Shown here piece by piece: positions 11,615 to 22,950 of a stretch of DNA of 64,000 bases. The notes beneath the pieces are model-generated. The model was given only the letters and a program-made list of their open reading frames with translations, was not told the origin of the DNA and did not search any database. This stretch comes from Antedon mediterranea (Eukaryota; Echinodermata; Crinoidea; Comatulida; Antedonidae). A program made the position numbers and the translations under genes. Numbering within the stretch: the first letter of the stretch is position 1; each line of letters starts with the position of its first letter. The stretch spans positions 25,737,001 to 25,801,000 of the forward strand of contig NC_092673.1 of the NCBI RefSeq assembly GCF_964355755.1, read 5' to 3'.

Positions 11615-13956
11615 TTAAATATACACCTCAAAGTCTGTTACAGCTCTTTGGAGATACATTTCATATTTCTTCAAAAATATAAGAGTTTCGCAATCCAAAG
11701 TCAATTTTTCTGATGACATGTTATAATCGCATGAGTTGCTTGTCAGCGATGTTCCCGTCAAGTTGTTCTCTTGTAACTACAAAACAACAATATTATCATA
11801 AATCAATATTATTATGTTAGGATTTGAAATATTATAGTTATTATAATAAGCAGACTGTTGTTCTACATTTTAATTATTGGCCAATCAAATTCTTTTAAAA
11901 ATGTTAAGGTTATATTACTATGTAAATTATTTATATACATTCTTATAAATATCTTATTTCACTAATGTGTAAAATGAGACGTAACACATATTTAAAAATT
12001 CAACCAATTGCAAGCACACAAAGAAAGGATAGTGTGTGTTAAGCTATAGATGTCTACTAGACTTAAACTAGTTTGATAAAAAAAGTGTGATGTGCCCAAA
12101 TATGGTAGTGATATGACATCATCATGTCCATATATGGGCACATCACATTTTGTTGTCACATAAAGTTTGATAGTGTAGATACATAAATACAGGTGTAGTT
12201 CATTTTTAGTCGCCTGGACGCGACTCTATAGTTCACTATGTCGGTCAGTCTGTCGGTCTGTCGGACTGTCGGTCGGTCCGGTATCACTATGCGTTTTAGC
12301 ACGCGACTTATGGCTGTTGGCCTTGTTTACTTACTATATTGTTTATCTTGCTAATAACACTATCTGTAGATGTAAGAATGCTCTGAAATTCGTCGACGTA
12401 GTCAATAGGATAATTTTGGTGTAGAGTTGCCTCAGCAGATGTAATTTCTGTCATGAATTCCTTGTAAACTGTTATGTCATTCATGTAAGTTGCTAGCATA
12501 TCTCCCTCCTGCCAAATGATATTAAATATACAATTTACTGGCCTAAAATTTACTGCTTCTTTCAGAAAAGTATTACTTAGATTTAAAACAATAAACAGTT
12601 TGCAAAAAAAAATCAAAAACTAGAAAATTGCTGATTAAATTGTATAAACTTGACTAAAAATGAAAATTCACCATAGAAATATTATACATTTAGTTTATGT
12701 CAATTAATTATCATTAATATCATACAGTATTAAGTAAATTTCCTGCCCATGAATATGATGCTTCATCAATGAAGGTTAGGTTAAATGTTGGTTCATATAC
12801 TGCTAACGATATCGAACGACGAACTACTAAAAAATCGAAAACGTTTTCATCTTGGAATTATATAGGATAACCATTTATGCTGTCTTTGATAAAAATATTT
12901 TTTTCAAAATTCCAATCAAATGACTAGACTATTAAGAGCAATAGTATTGTGACGATACATCGATTATGTTGTTCTTATTGATCATGACGTCATTTGATTA
13001 GATTGTAAACAATATTATTATCAGACAACATAAATGTTATTCTATAATTCTAAAATGTAAAAACTTTGTTATCGTCCTTAGGTTATGGTCTATACCACAT
13101 AATTGATGTTTTCTATGATCTGAACCAAAGTAATCTTCTTAAATTGCCTTGACTAGACACATTAGTTAGAATCGGCCACAGCGTATCACCAAATAGTAAC
13201 TAAATTCGTTTTACAACTTACTGTTATAGAAAGGGTATTGAATACGCTTGGTGGCTGAAGTTCCTCTTCCAGATTAATGTTAGAAGAATCAAATCTACAA
13301 TCGAATTATGAAACTCATTATAAAAACATTGAACAGTATAAGAGAAAAGAAAAACAAATCTCGGCCCACTGAACATCCCCAATAACTGAATATCACGCTG
13401 TTTTAATTTTTCTTGACTACAGTAGACACATTACTTAGAATCGGCTAAAAAAACTTACTGTTATATTATTGCAATTATAAAGTCCCAGAATAATGTCAGG
13501 AGAATTAAATCGGTCCACTATCTACAATCAAAATATGACAATCATTACAAAAATATTGAACTTTTAAAGTTTAAAAAAAATCTCCGGTCCACTAAACATC
13601 CCCGATAACTGAACATCACGCTGTTATCTATTTCCATTAAACTGTATGTTTTAGAGAATATCAAAACCAAAAGAACAGGAAAATGGGATGCTTTTCCCTC
13701 ACCGTCCCATGACTCCGGGAGCAGAAGTTGCACTTTAATAATCTGGAAAATTAGGCTTTAAAATCACAAAGACAGGAAATAAAATGATATAGAATGAATT
13801 TGTAGTCGCGGTTCTATATTTAAAATATATGTTTGTATTTATTTGTTTATAATATATTTGCTTTAGCTTATTTTATTTGATACTTACATAACTGTTAAGA
13901 ATATTTTCTTCAAGTGTTATTAATTCGGCCGTTGCTCTTACAAGCACACCGTATTT
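11615..13956 (-). CDS. Gene B: family member with no visible signal exon; exon 4 duplicated
   Basis: Exons in coding order: 13956-13888 (23 codons, ends ILNSY), 13521-13459 (21, starts IVDRF), an extra exon-4-like block 13294-13222, 12508-12335 (58), 11776-11615 (53 plus TAA). Apart from the extra block, junctions are phase 0 with good GT-AG sites. The 58-codon exon shows VYKEFMTEITSAEATL and YVDEFQSILTSTDSVISKI; the last exon has MSSEKLTLDCETLIFLKKY. The extra block is 73 bp with an early TGA in the expected frame, so including it breaks the protein. No signal-peptide exons were found upstream: sequence homologous to the intron between exons 2 and 3 of its paralogues appears at 14680-14770 and passes into 5' flank by 14830, suggesting loss of exons 1 and 2. 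It is probably a pseudogene or uses a distant leader. Confidence 0.65.
12043..12182. mobile_element. MITE, CTATCAAAC family, copy 2
   Basis: Contains AAACTAGTTTGATAAAAAAA, the core GGTAGTGATATGACATCATC and the right end CATAAAGTTTGATAGTGTAG. It lies in the last intron of gene B. Confidence 0.75.
12205..12330. repeat. Third copy of the CTGT-core dispersed repeat
   Basis: Flanks GCGACTCTATAGTTCACTAT and GGTCCGGTATCACTATGCG with a short CTGTCGGT core, followed by GCACGCGACTTATGGCTGTT. It abuts the 3' end of gene B exon 12335-12508, so the intron begins within a few bases of the repeat. Confidence 0.7.
13120..13640 (-). repeat. Tandem duplication containing gene B exon 4
   Basis: Two units of roughly 230-250 bp, each with an exon-4 copy followed upstream by related intron sequence (compare AAACATTGAACAGTATAAGA near 13325 with AAATATTGAACTTTTAAAG near 13551, and GAACATCCCCAATAACTGAA with AAACATCCCCGATAACTGAA). 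The 13459-13521 copy is open and in phase. The 13222-13294 copy appears to lack 11 bp just after the acceptor and is out of frame. Confidence 0.75.
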
Positions 13957-15717
13957 CTGTTTGTAGAAAGCAAAATATGCAATTATGTTATAGCTAAGAT
14001 AGAAATTATCAGTCATTATGAAATATACCTGATGTATTAGCGTATAAAAACGTTATTCGTTAAAATGTTGCTTAGGATGTTCACGGATTTAACGAAGATA
14101 TTCAAAACCACAAATTCTAAAAAAAAGAAAAAAGCTTTTGTGGCGGAAATATTTATAGATAGAATTATACAAATTAAGAAAATTGAAAACCACTCATAGG
14201 TTATAATAGTGGTAAAACGAAGTATTACTTCCTCTTTCTATAAAAATTGCTCAAAGAAGCTTGAATTGTACGTTTTAGTTGGAAAACATAAGAAAAAGAC
14301 AGCCAAGAACCAAGCAACGGATCGGAGTTTCTAAAGTTATTTTTAATTTTTATCTTAAAGGATATTGGAAAGGCATGCCAATTAGAAATAATTACAGTTA
14401 TTTAAAAAAATTGCACATAGAGTTTAAATGTGAGTGTGACAAAGTCATTATTGGTTATTCTAAGACTATACATTGCCGTTTCTTGTCTTCTGAATGCAAT
14501 CTTTCTTCCACTAAGAAAATGTACCTCTTTTCAAATACGTTTTTTTAACGCTTTTCGGCAAGCCAGTTGTTTGAATGAATGGTTTGGTTTTAACGTTATA
14601 TCCAGCAGTGAAAGAGAGGTTATCTCTAGATTCGGGGTGTTATGGATTGGCCCGTTACCGTCGTTTGACATGAATACCCCCACATTTTGTTGTCTCTAGA
14701 CATAGTACCGTTCAAGAATCGCCAGAATTAGACAACCCTTTCACACCTGAAAAATCAGTGTATTGGCTCTGGTACCTATAATATTTAACGTGTAGCCAGT
14801 CTATAGTTTCTTGAGTGTGGTAATATGAATATAACCATGAGTAAAATGAATAAAATGGGAATATCGGAAATAAACATGGATTTACGGATGTGTAATTTAC
14901 AATAAATAGCATTTTTAATTTTCTATTTTAAAATTTATAATCTAAAAACATTTCCGGTAACTTTATTCGATATATTTTCGAAATAGTGCAATCAAGGTTC
15001 GTTTTGTGTTTATCTATCTTTATAGTATTTGTTGTTATTGTGTGGTATGTTATTTAGGTAGCTGTTTCGTTCTTTTTAAAATGTATCTTTCTACAATGTC
15101 ATATTTTAACATAATTTTTGTTTTGAATATTGGCATACTGTATAAATGTAGGTATGCCTACCGTTCTTTATTGAAACTTTCTTCTTAGCATTTTTTGTTT
15201 TGTTTATTGTTTTGCGTTGACTAATAAGGAAACTCGATACCAACTGACTGATCTCATCTATGTTCTTAAATACAGTTATGTAATGTTTGGTATTAATTTC
15301 TTTGAGGCAGCTTTAATGGTACTTATTTTTTGTTAATGTTCAATTAAATAGAGCAATACTATAAAAATAGTTGAGTTTCCCCACCACCAATATTCCATAA
15401 TTGAAATACCGCATACCGAGTCGGTAACATTATAGGCATAAATATCGACCATCCGCCCAATATGACGTGGTGGTGGTTATGTGGTCTTCTGCGCGTCCTC
15501 TTTATATATGCTGTAGAGTAGAAATTGGGGCTTTCTTTCTCATAACCGCAATATGCCTTTATTGAAATACAAACTTCCACCCAACAGGGTGTGGTGACGG
15601 TGGTTATTTAATTCCGCATAGATCCTACCCAATTTTTAAAAGTTTCATATTTGGGATTTCAAAATTCGGCTACTGTAGGCCTATAAGGCTTAGTGACGTA
15701 AGATATATATTTTAATA

Positions 15718-15720
<3 letters not shown>

Positions 15721-15776
<56 letters not shown>

Positions 15777-15782
15777 ATATAT
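15721..15782. repeat. AT dinucleotide microsatellite
   Basis: About 60 bp of AT repeats. The matching site in the other spacer copy (35697-35802) has about 100 bp, a length difference that arose after duplication. Confidence 0.95.
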
Positions 15783-15912
15783 AAACACAAGAGGCAAACA
15801 ACATTAATTCTAAACCGCCCGGTGATATACTGACATTTAATTAATTTGACACGATAAAGATGAGGAAATCTGTGAGAATGAGAAAAAGTCGCCCCAACCG
15901 AGACTATATATA
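15783..15912 (-). repeat. tRNA-associated repeat fragment
   Basis: On the minus strand it begins with the 3' part of the tRNA-like sequence found at 20877-20948 (AGTCTCGGTTGGGGCGACTT) and continues through the same downstream sequence (CACCGGGCGGTTTAGAATTA). The 5' part of the tRNA has been replaced by AT repeat. A matching fragment lies at 35810-35935. Confidence 0.7.
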
Positions 15913-16354
15913 TATATATCAAATTCTGATTAATCTTCATTTTTAATATTTTTGGGGTACATTACATCTTTAAAGGACGTCCAACCAAGATCAATGATAA
16001 TAAGAAATCATATTTTCTTGACTTGATTTTAGCAGCACGTCTTTATTTCTTAGAACTATCAATAAAACAATGTAAGGTATTACTCCATACTGTAATTCCA
16101 TATTCAGTAAACAAAAATGTTCAAACAATTTGACTAGACTATATTGTCATACACCTGCTGAACTCATTCCCAGGTGTGCTTCCGTCGGACCCATTCCCAG
16201 GCGATTTGTCTGAGATGATCATTGAAGTTACCTACTGAAAGACGAGTATCCCATGAAAAACCAATATATTTAGATGTAGTAAATTGCTTATTTTTACGAA
16301 TAGAATAAATACGATATTAAATGCATTATTCAACCTTAATGCTGTTTTAAATTG

Positions 16355-16497
16355 TAGATAGGTACTGGATGTTTCGTGTTTGTATTTCCTTTCTCAAAAT
16401 CGTATTCGGCTATTTGAAGATATTCACCATATTCTCCCAACCTTGAGCGTTTCGGCTTTCAGTATCACTTTTTTCAAGTTGTGGTGTAAAGTGTTGG
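16355..16497 (-). pseudogene. Relic last exon of an F-like gene (copy 1)
   Basis: The minus strand matches the end of gene F exon 46145-46336: GCCGAAACGCTCAAG, GAATATCTTCAAATAGC, CGAATACGATTTTGAG and CATCCAGTACCTATCTA align in order. Relative to gene F it lacks two bases after CTCAAG, so the frame breaks. It lies about 600 bp beyond the gene C stop. The same relic follows genes D and E, so it was part of the unit that duplicated. Confidence 0.75.
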
Positions 16498-17097
16498 CAT
16501 AAGTAACAAATATGATAGGATGAAAATCATTCGTATACTTCCGTTTTATTTTATTTTGCAATTAAACTAATATATATTTATTACACAATTATTATAAATA
16601 GCATATAACAAGGGTAAATAGTTTAAAAGAAAATAGGTACGTAATATATATACTTCATTAAGGTTCTGTAGCACACATAATTATAAATTACCCATGACTT
16701 TTACTATCATTTACAATAAATAAAGTAAATTTATTTTGTGTTTAATTAATTCAATTTAAAATTTAAATTATCTTTATTAATCCTTTTGAAAATTCATTGA
16801 CATATATATATATATCAATATTAAATTAAATGTACAAAAACATCATATATAAAATATATACATATCTATTTCAATACTTCTTTAAATATAGGACTATGTG
16901 ACTTTTTAATGTCATCCTGTATAAATATTAAATAGTTAAATACAAAAATAAATATTCGTAAAATTTATAAAACGCGCTATAATATAATAAAGATAAAGTT
17001 ATATTTGTATCCATTTTAATTTCATTTTATATTAAAATTGAACTATTTAAAAACTGATAGAACTTATTGCAATCTGCTCTGGAAAACTGTAATATAG

Positions 17098-19680
17098 CTA
17101 ATCTTCAATTAATGGATTTTGAAAATCTGTTACAGCGACTATAAGGTTTCTGTCGTATTCTTCCAATACCGTTACCGTTTCTTTGTACAATTTAAGCTGC
17201 TCTGTTGATATATTATAATTGACTGATGATATTTCCGTTGGAGTTTCTTCTCCTAACTCGTTTAACTAAAAAAAAATTATTATTATTATCGTTAACGTGT
17301 ATCAACACAATTATATTAGTATATAAAAGTTCATCATTGTTGCTAGTTTTCTAATCTGAGTTTCCAGTTTCTAATTGCAGACAAAAGTCTATCAACTTCC
17401 AAGAACTCAACACATAGACTTGTGTTTACCATATCACTTTTAGATTATAGTAAAGTCTACATTTTTTAAATAATTGATAGTAGATTGGAATTCTGTTTCC
17501 TATTAAATTATCGACCAATCAACTTCTGTCTTTAAAAAATGTTTTCGTTTGTATTATTATAGTGTCATTAAATATTACATGTTAATTTGTATGATGTTAT
17601 TAATAAAGATCAAAGACGTTTGTTATAATTATTAATACGAAATTTAACCAATTTGGGCAAGATTAAGAAAAGATGGAATTACTCTCCCATTCCGGTCTTT
17701 TTTAATGTATTACGTTTATTGAGTTTTATGTTAGTTTACTGTTAATATATGATTTTAAGTATTATACAATAAAGTTATAGTTCTGTTCTGTACTTACTTT
17801 TGTCTTTATCATTGTTAAAACATAATTTGTAGATGTAATAATGCTCTGAAATTCGTCGACGTAGTTAGTAGGATAATCTGTGTATGCAGTGACTTCAGCA
17901 GATATAATTCGTATGATGAATTCCTTGTAACCTTCCAAAGTATCCAGGTGCATAGTAAGTATAGCCTACAAAATAGTAATGAATATGCTTGTAAATCCAC
18001 TGACCTTAACTTCTACTAAGACTATTAATTGTGTAGGCCTACAACAAGCTTAAACAGTAGTAAATCAAAAGTTTATCAGACAAATATTTATTATAATGGA
18101 AGAGGTTACATAATTATTACATTATTATTATATTATTACATAATCGTCCAATGAAATGTAATAACCCATGTGTCCAACTAACACCACGGTAAAAAGAAAC
18201 CATCTGACCATGAATTAGTAATGGCTACAATTCGAGAGTAGAACCTAAATAATGCAGTATTTTCTACTTATAAGAGCAATATAATAATGTTCCTTTTTTT
18301 TCGTGATCCATGCTCACGAGACTTTTCAGAATAAAGTATTTATCCAAACAATTATCGTCTCTTTGTGTTTCTCTCTTTGTTTTAACACATGAGCAAGCCT
18401 AACTGAAAAATAAAATTATTTTTACCTGATTTGTGTTAGCAATTGCTGATTGTGGTAGTTCGGATCTTATGGATGCGCTTTCCGAGTCTTTATCAAATCG
18501 GCTTATTTTCTACAATCAAAATATGAAATATTATTTATAGTTATATTAAATATAACTGAATATTAAATAAGTATTCCCCTCTTATGAATTGTCATTAAAC
18601 TGTTAGATAATGATTGCAAATGTAAATTGTACAGGATTATACTAATATTAAAAAATAATTATTAATTATAATAATATGGAGAGAATAGAGCATGTAGGAA
18701 TATGTTCACTGTATTTCTCAAACTTGTGTCAGGAATTTGGCACTACAACTTTACCGATTCTCAATGCTGTATATACGACAATATTCGAATTTAAGTAACA
18801 TAGGAATTCGGTAATAAGCATCTCATGTGTATCACATGTAGGGTCTGTATCATGTAAGGTTACAAATACTTACATAATTATTAAGAGTGTTAAGCGTAAG
18901 TTCTTTTAATTCTGCTGCTGCCGTTGCAAGTTCGGACCATGTCTGTACAAAACAAAATGTTCAATATTATTGGGGGTAAAATAATATACTATTTTGATAA
19001 GTTATACCTTATTCATGGGCCAGTTGAAAAATAGCCTCAATTAAAAACCCTTTTCCGACCTAAAAGACAGCGTACGGTACGCAAGGTACCGTAATAATAA
19101 ATTAAACCTGGAGTACTTACAGGTACGTTTCTTCGTGTTGGTTTTGCTGATGTACATAGTACAAACACAGTCACTAAATAAATAGAGAAATGGAATGATT
19201 ATAATTTAAATATAAATTTTTGAATAAGATTTGATTGTGATAGAATATTAAAAGATAACTGGTTTATTTTTCCATTTTATGTAAAGTTGAAAGTTAATCT
19301 AATAATTATTGGCCTTCTTTTAAAATATTAACACACGTTATACACATTTTGGGGCCCAAAAAAGTATGAAAAAAAAAATAACGAAAGATATGGTTATAAC
19401 TATGAAACATTTATAAGTTGTACAATATACGTAGGCCAAAATAGTCTAGGTTCTAGACGGAGTTCTGACTTAATTTTTGTAAAAACCTTAATATTTTTGG
19501 CCCACATGGCGTTTCATACGTATACTATTTTATAGCTCGTAGTTAAAAACAAAAATAAATACAGACTTGGACAAGTCTATAAGGCCAATATTAATTATAT
19601 ATGAATAAGTAAAACTTAAAATATTATTTAGAAAACTTACTAATCAAACAGCAGATAGTAGCTACTTTTGTGGCCTTCAT
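17098..19680 (-). CDS. Gene C: small secreted helical protein (putative cytokine-like)
   Basis: Exons in coding order: 19680-19641 (13 codons plus 1 base), 19173-19121 (2 bases plus 17 codons), 18942-18874 (23), 18509-18426 (28), 17965-17798 (56), 17265-17098 (55 plus TAG). All have GT-AG borders; the phases are 1-0-0-0-0. The product is 193 residues. The signal peptide joins exons 1 and 2 (MKATKVATICCLIM, then TVFVLCTSA), with likely cleavage after TSA. The mature part is about 170 residues and has no Cys. Helix-like segments: WSELATAAAELKELTLNTL; LEGYKEFIIRIISAEVT; VDEFQSIITSTNYVLTMI; TEQLKLYKETVTVLEEY. One N-glycosylation site (NIS) is in the last exon. A TATA-like box lies about 95 bp upstream of the ATG, and ATTAAA lies about 80 bp after the stop. 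The family is unknown to me. A four-helix bundle is inferred from pattern and intron phases; another secreted helical fold is possible. Confidence 0.85.
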
Positions 19681-19770
19681 CTTTTAAAGAAATCTTCTTC
19701 GTTGTTCGTTAAGTTAGGTTAGGTCTGGTAGTCAATATAGTCGTCTTCTTAATGTCGATACGATGTTGAT

Positions 19771-19784
19771 GTTTAAATAAATAT
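19771..19784 (-). promoter_or_regulatory. TATA-like box of gene C
   Basis: Minus strand CATATTTATTTAAAC, about 95 bp upstream of the ATG at 19680. The same spacing and similar sequence occur upstream of genes D, E and G, and F has a comparable box at about 110 bp. The following 5'-UTR sequence is conserved between C and E. Confidence 0.55.
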
Positions 19785-20876
19785 GTCTTAGCCTATAAAC
19801 AGGGTGATCTTCGTATATACGGTATCTGATGTGTCTCGTTGAATCGGGTAGTTGGTACTTATCTGCAGTCTCAATGTTAGTTTGATTTTATATACATTTT
19901 GAACAGGATTTTCTGATACCAGACCCGACGTCATAAATAAAAAAATAACTAAAACGGGAATATTTTAAGGAAATAAACGGGAATATTTTAAGGAAATAAA
20001 CATCAATCTAAAGAACTTTGGTGTAATTTACAATTAATAGAATTTTTAATTTTCTTTTTAAAATTTCTAATGTGAAGATTTTTACCGGTAAATTTACACG
20101 AAATTATTATTTACGAGATACTGCAATAAATGTCCTTTTTTGTTTTTATCTATCTATAAATAGTAGGCCTATTATTATTTGTTGTTGCTGTAGGATATGT
20201 TATTTAGGTAGCTTATCGTTCTTTTTTTATAAATTTATCTTTCTATATGTAACATTTTAACATATTATTGTTATTGTATAGGAATTTAGGTAGTCCTATT
20301 GTTGTATTGTCCCCCAAAAACATGGAAAATTAAAATCAAAATAATTAAGAATTAAATCAGACTTTGAATATGTTATTTTGTAGTTTTACTAAAGTCAATC
20401 CCTTCCGTAAAAAAACTGAATATCAAATGACAAAATAAATGGTCAAAATCAATCAAAAACCCATAGGGCTGGCAGCCAATTTTGCTTTAAATTACAGTTT
20501 TTTCAGGTAAATAAATTTAGTTTTTCAATCAATTTTTGGTCAAAGTGGATAACTATTATGTGACATTAAAATGGCGTATTCAACAAGAAATTGCAAAAAT
20601 TAAGTGGACAGGTGGACAATACATCTTTTATTGAAACTTTCTATAACACATACAATTAAACTTATAATATGTTATCTTAGCATTTCTTTTTGTTTTGTTT
20701 ATTGTTTTACGTTGATTACCCTGCCCTGCGGCAGCTGTGAGGGTGCTTACTTTTGTTTTTAATTTCAATAATCTCTGTTGCGCGTGCGTACAACTGAGGA
20801 CTAGTGCTGTTCCGCCGTACCACGCCGAGAGTGTTAAAGAGTCGTTATCCAATCGAGTTCGAACAATACCATGAAA

Positions 20877-20948
20877 GCCCCAGTGGTCTAATGGTTAGGA
20901 CATCTGCATATCAAGCAGGCGGTCCGAGTTCGAGTCTCGGTTGGGGCG
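20877..20948 (+). tRNA. tRNA-like sequence (Glu-type body, anticodon-loop change)
   Basis: 72 nt with a closed acceptor stem (GCCCCAG with TTGGGGC), A box TGGTCTAATGG, B box GTTCGAGTC, and an anticodon stem TCTGC/GCAGG. The loop is ATATCAA where the neighbouring copy has ATTTCAA, so the anticodon would read ATC instead of TTC. That change suggests a decayed copy or a SINE head rather than a working tRNA. Confidence 0.45.
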
Positions 20949-21240
20949 ACTTTTTCTCATTCTCACAGATTTCCTCATCTTTATCGTTTCAAATTAATTA
21001 ATTAAATTTCAGTATATCACCGGGCGGTTTAGAATTAATGTTCTTTGCCTCTTGTGTTTATATATATAAAAGTATCTCTTCGGAGATCCCGCCTCGTGAA
21101 TAAAAATACTGAAAGATGAGGGCGTATCAATTTGATCTCTGTTGCGCGTGCGTACAACTGAGGACTAGTGCTGTTCCACCGTACCACGCCGAGAGTGTTA
21201 AAGAGTCGTTATCCAATCGAGTTCGAACAATACCATGAAA

Positions 21241-21312
21241 GCCCCAGTGGTCTAATGGTTAGGACATCTGCATTTCAAGCAGGCGGTCCGAGTTCGAGTC
21301 TCGGTTGGGGCA
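21241..21312 (+). tRNA. tRNA-Glu (TTC) candidate
   Basis: 72 nt with all four stems: acceptor GCCCCAG/TTGGGGC, anticodon stem TCTGC/GCAGG with loop ATTTCAA giving anticodon TTC, and a T arm around GTTCGAGTC. A T run follows immediately, as expected for a Pol III terminator. It could be a genuine tRNA gene or the head of a repeat, since its neighbour and two truncated relatives (15783-15912, 35810-35935) lie in duplicated spacers. Confidence 0.6.
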
Positions 21313-22820
21313 ATTTTTTTTTTTTGGATCTCAATGGAGATACAAAAATAAAAAGCGAAAAGCTAAATCAAAACGATAAAGTAAACAGCCAGAAAAGTTA
21401 GCAGAGCTTTCGGGCAACACTAGGCCTTCATCAGTGCAAGTGAAGGAATTTGGATAACGTCATAGTATAAAGCTGGCAAGTGCTGCCTGGGTGGACAGGA
21501 ATAAAAGAAATATGACAAAGGGAGCCAGGGTGGAGTCTGAATAAGAGTAGAAAACAAAGAAGGTAGCTTGGTAGAGATATAAACAATTTTGGAATGAGAC
21601 TAAAAAACAGCTAAAATGGTGGTTAATATTGAAACTTAAATTTTGGTAGTCAATGGAATAATTTTACCGATCTGGGAGTATGTATATATATATATCAAAG
21701 TCTGATTAATCTTCATTTTTCATGTTTTTGGGGGACAATACATCTTTAAATGACGTCCAACCAAGATCAATGATAATAAGAAATCATAATTTCTTGACTT
21801 GATTTTAGCAGCACGTTTTTATTTCTTAGAACTATCAATAAAACAATGTAAGGTATTACTCCATACTGTAATTCCATATTCAGTAAACAAAAATGTTCAA
21901 ACAATTTGACTAGACTATATTGTCATACACCTGCTGGACTCATTCCCAGGTGTGCTTCCGTCGGACCCATTCCCGGGCGATTTGTCTGAGATGATCATCG
22001 AAGTTACCTACTGAAAGACGAGTATCCCATGAAAAACCAATATATTTAGATGTAGTAAATTTGTTATTGTTACGAATAGAATGAATACGATATTAAATGT
22101 GTCATTCAAACTTAATGCTGTTAAAGTGTTGTGTGTGAACCAACATTTTTAGTCAGATTTAGTTCGTTCATGTTCAAGCTGAAATGATCATCAATTTGTA
22201 TCCAAGATATTGAACTGATTGTTCCAAATTCTCCACAAACATTTAGAGTTATATTTGATTTTAGATCGAAAAAAATTCATTCATCCGATAAAACCGTAAT
22301 TTAAAGAAATAAAATATTCAATTGCAAAGCACATAAACGTCAATGTTTTTCTGGTTAAATTTAATCGTTTTTTACCCAATATGGTTGTTTTCTTTTTGGC
22401 AAAAGTGAGGTTTAGGAAAAAAAAGTCGATTCTCACCTGCGGCAGTACTACTGTATGAGTGTATTGTCTCTGACGTAATACTGTACCGTACGAGTATCGA
22501 ATAAGGAAACATTTTGTTGTCTTATGTAGGATCGACCCACATTTATTTCTTCATCAATGTTCGTTTACAATGCATTGCACTTGATGTAATATTACCATAC
22601 AATACAACTGAATATAAATCACTTTCAGTACATCTTATATCTCACTCCTACCATTGCATTTTATAATAGTAAGGAAAGAAGAAAAAAACAATATTTTCCT
22701 CTATGTTATACCTCTTACACGTTTTTCAATCCTCAACAATGTACGTATAATATAGCACAGAATTCTATATTTTATAACTCTTTTTATCTATTTCAGGCGA
22801 ATAGGAAACCATTGTAACTT

Positions 22821-22950
22821 TAGATAGGTACTGGATGTTTCGTGTTTCTCAAAATCGTATTCGGCTATTTGAAGATATTCATCATATTCTCCCAACCTTG
22901 AGCGTTTCGGCTTTCAGCATCACTTTTTTCAAGTTGTGGGGTTAAGTGTT
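22821..22950 (-). pseudogene. Relic last exon of an F-like gene (copy 2)
   Basis: Near-copy of the relic at 16355-16497, following gene D. Minus strand GTGATGCTGAAAGCCGAAAC matches gene F GTGATGCTAAACGTAGAAAC, and the same two-base loss after CTCAAG breaks the frame. The shared defect shows it was already dead before the block duplicated. Confidence 0.75.

Larger units (their letters stand above)
14830..16350. repeat. Segmental-duplication spacer, copy 1
   Basis: Very similar to 34820-36370: the same words occur in the same order, for example GGAATATCGGAAATAAACAT, TTCCCCACCACCAATATTCC and CCACCCAACAGGGTGTGGTG. The copies differ in AT-repeat length and in a six-base TAGGCCTA-type insertion at 15676-15683. 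Confidence 0.9.
13957..17097. other. Intergenic between genes B and C: duplicated spacer
   Basis: 13957-14680 has no recognisable feature. 14680-14770 resembles intron 2 of genes D and E. 14830-16350 is a spacer duplicated almost unchanged at 34820-36370 and in altered form at about 19950-22130. It contains a long AT microsatellite, a fragment of tRNA-associated repeat (15783-15912), and then the relic last exon at 16355-16497. The frames in the spacer conserved between copies (for example minus 15359-15580 and 35340-35561) reflect recent DNA duplication and lack family features. Confidence 0.65.
20770..21312 (+). repeat. Tandem pair of tRNA-Glu-like units
   Basis: Two units with a period of 364 bp, each starting CTCTGTTGCGCGTGCGTACA, then a conserved leader of about 100 bp, then a 72-nt tRNA-like sequence. 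The first unit is followed by CACCGGGCGGTTTAGAATTA and AT repeat; the second by an unrelated T-rich run. The shared upstream leader means whole units duplicated. Confidence 0.8.

Noticed and set aside
14279-14699. Overlapping plus-strand frames as coding exons
   Set aside because: Two overlapping frames of similar length, no splice logic and no recognisable motif.
15659-15940. Minus-strand frame with Ile-Tyr repeats
   Set aside because: Translation of an AT microsatellite and a repeat fragment.
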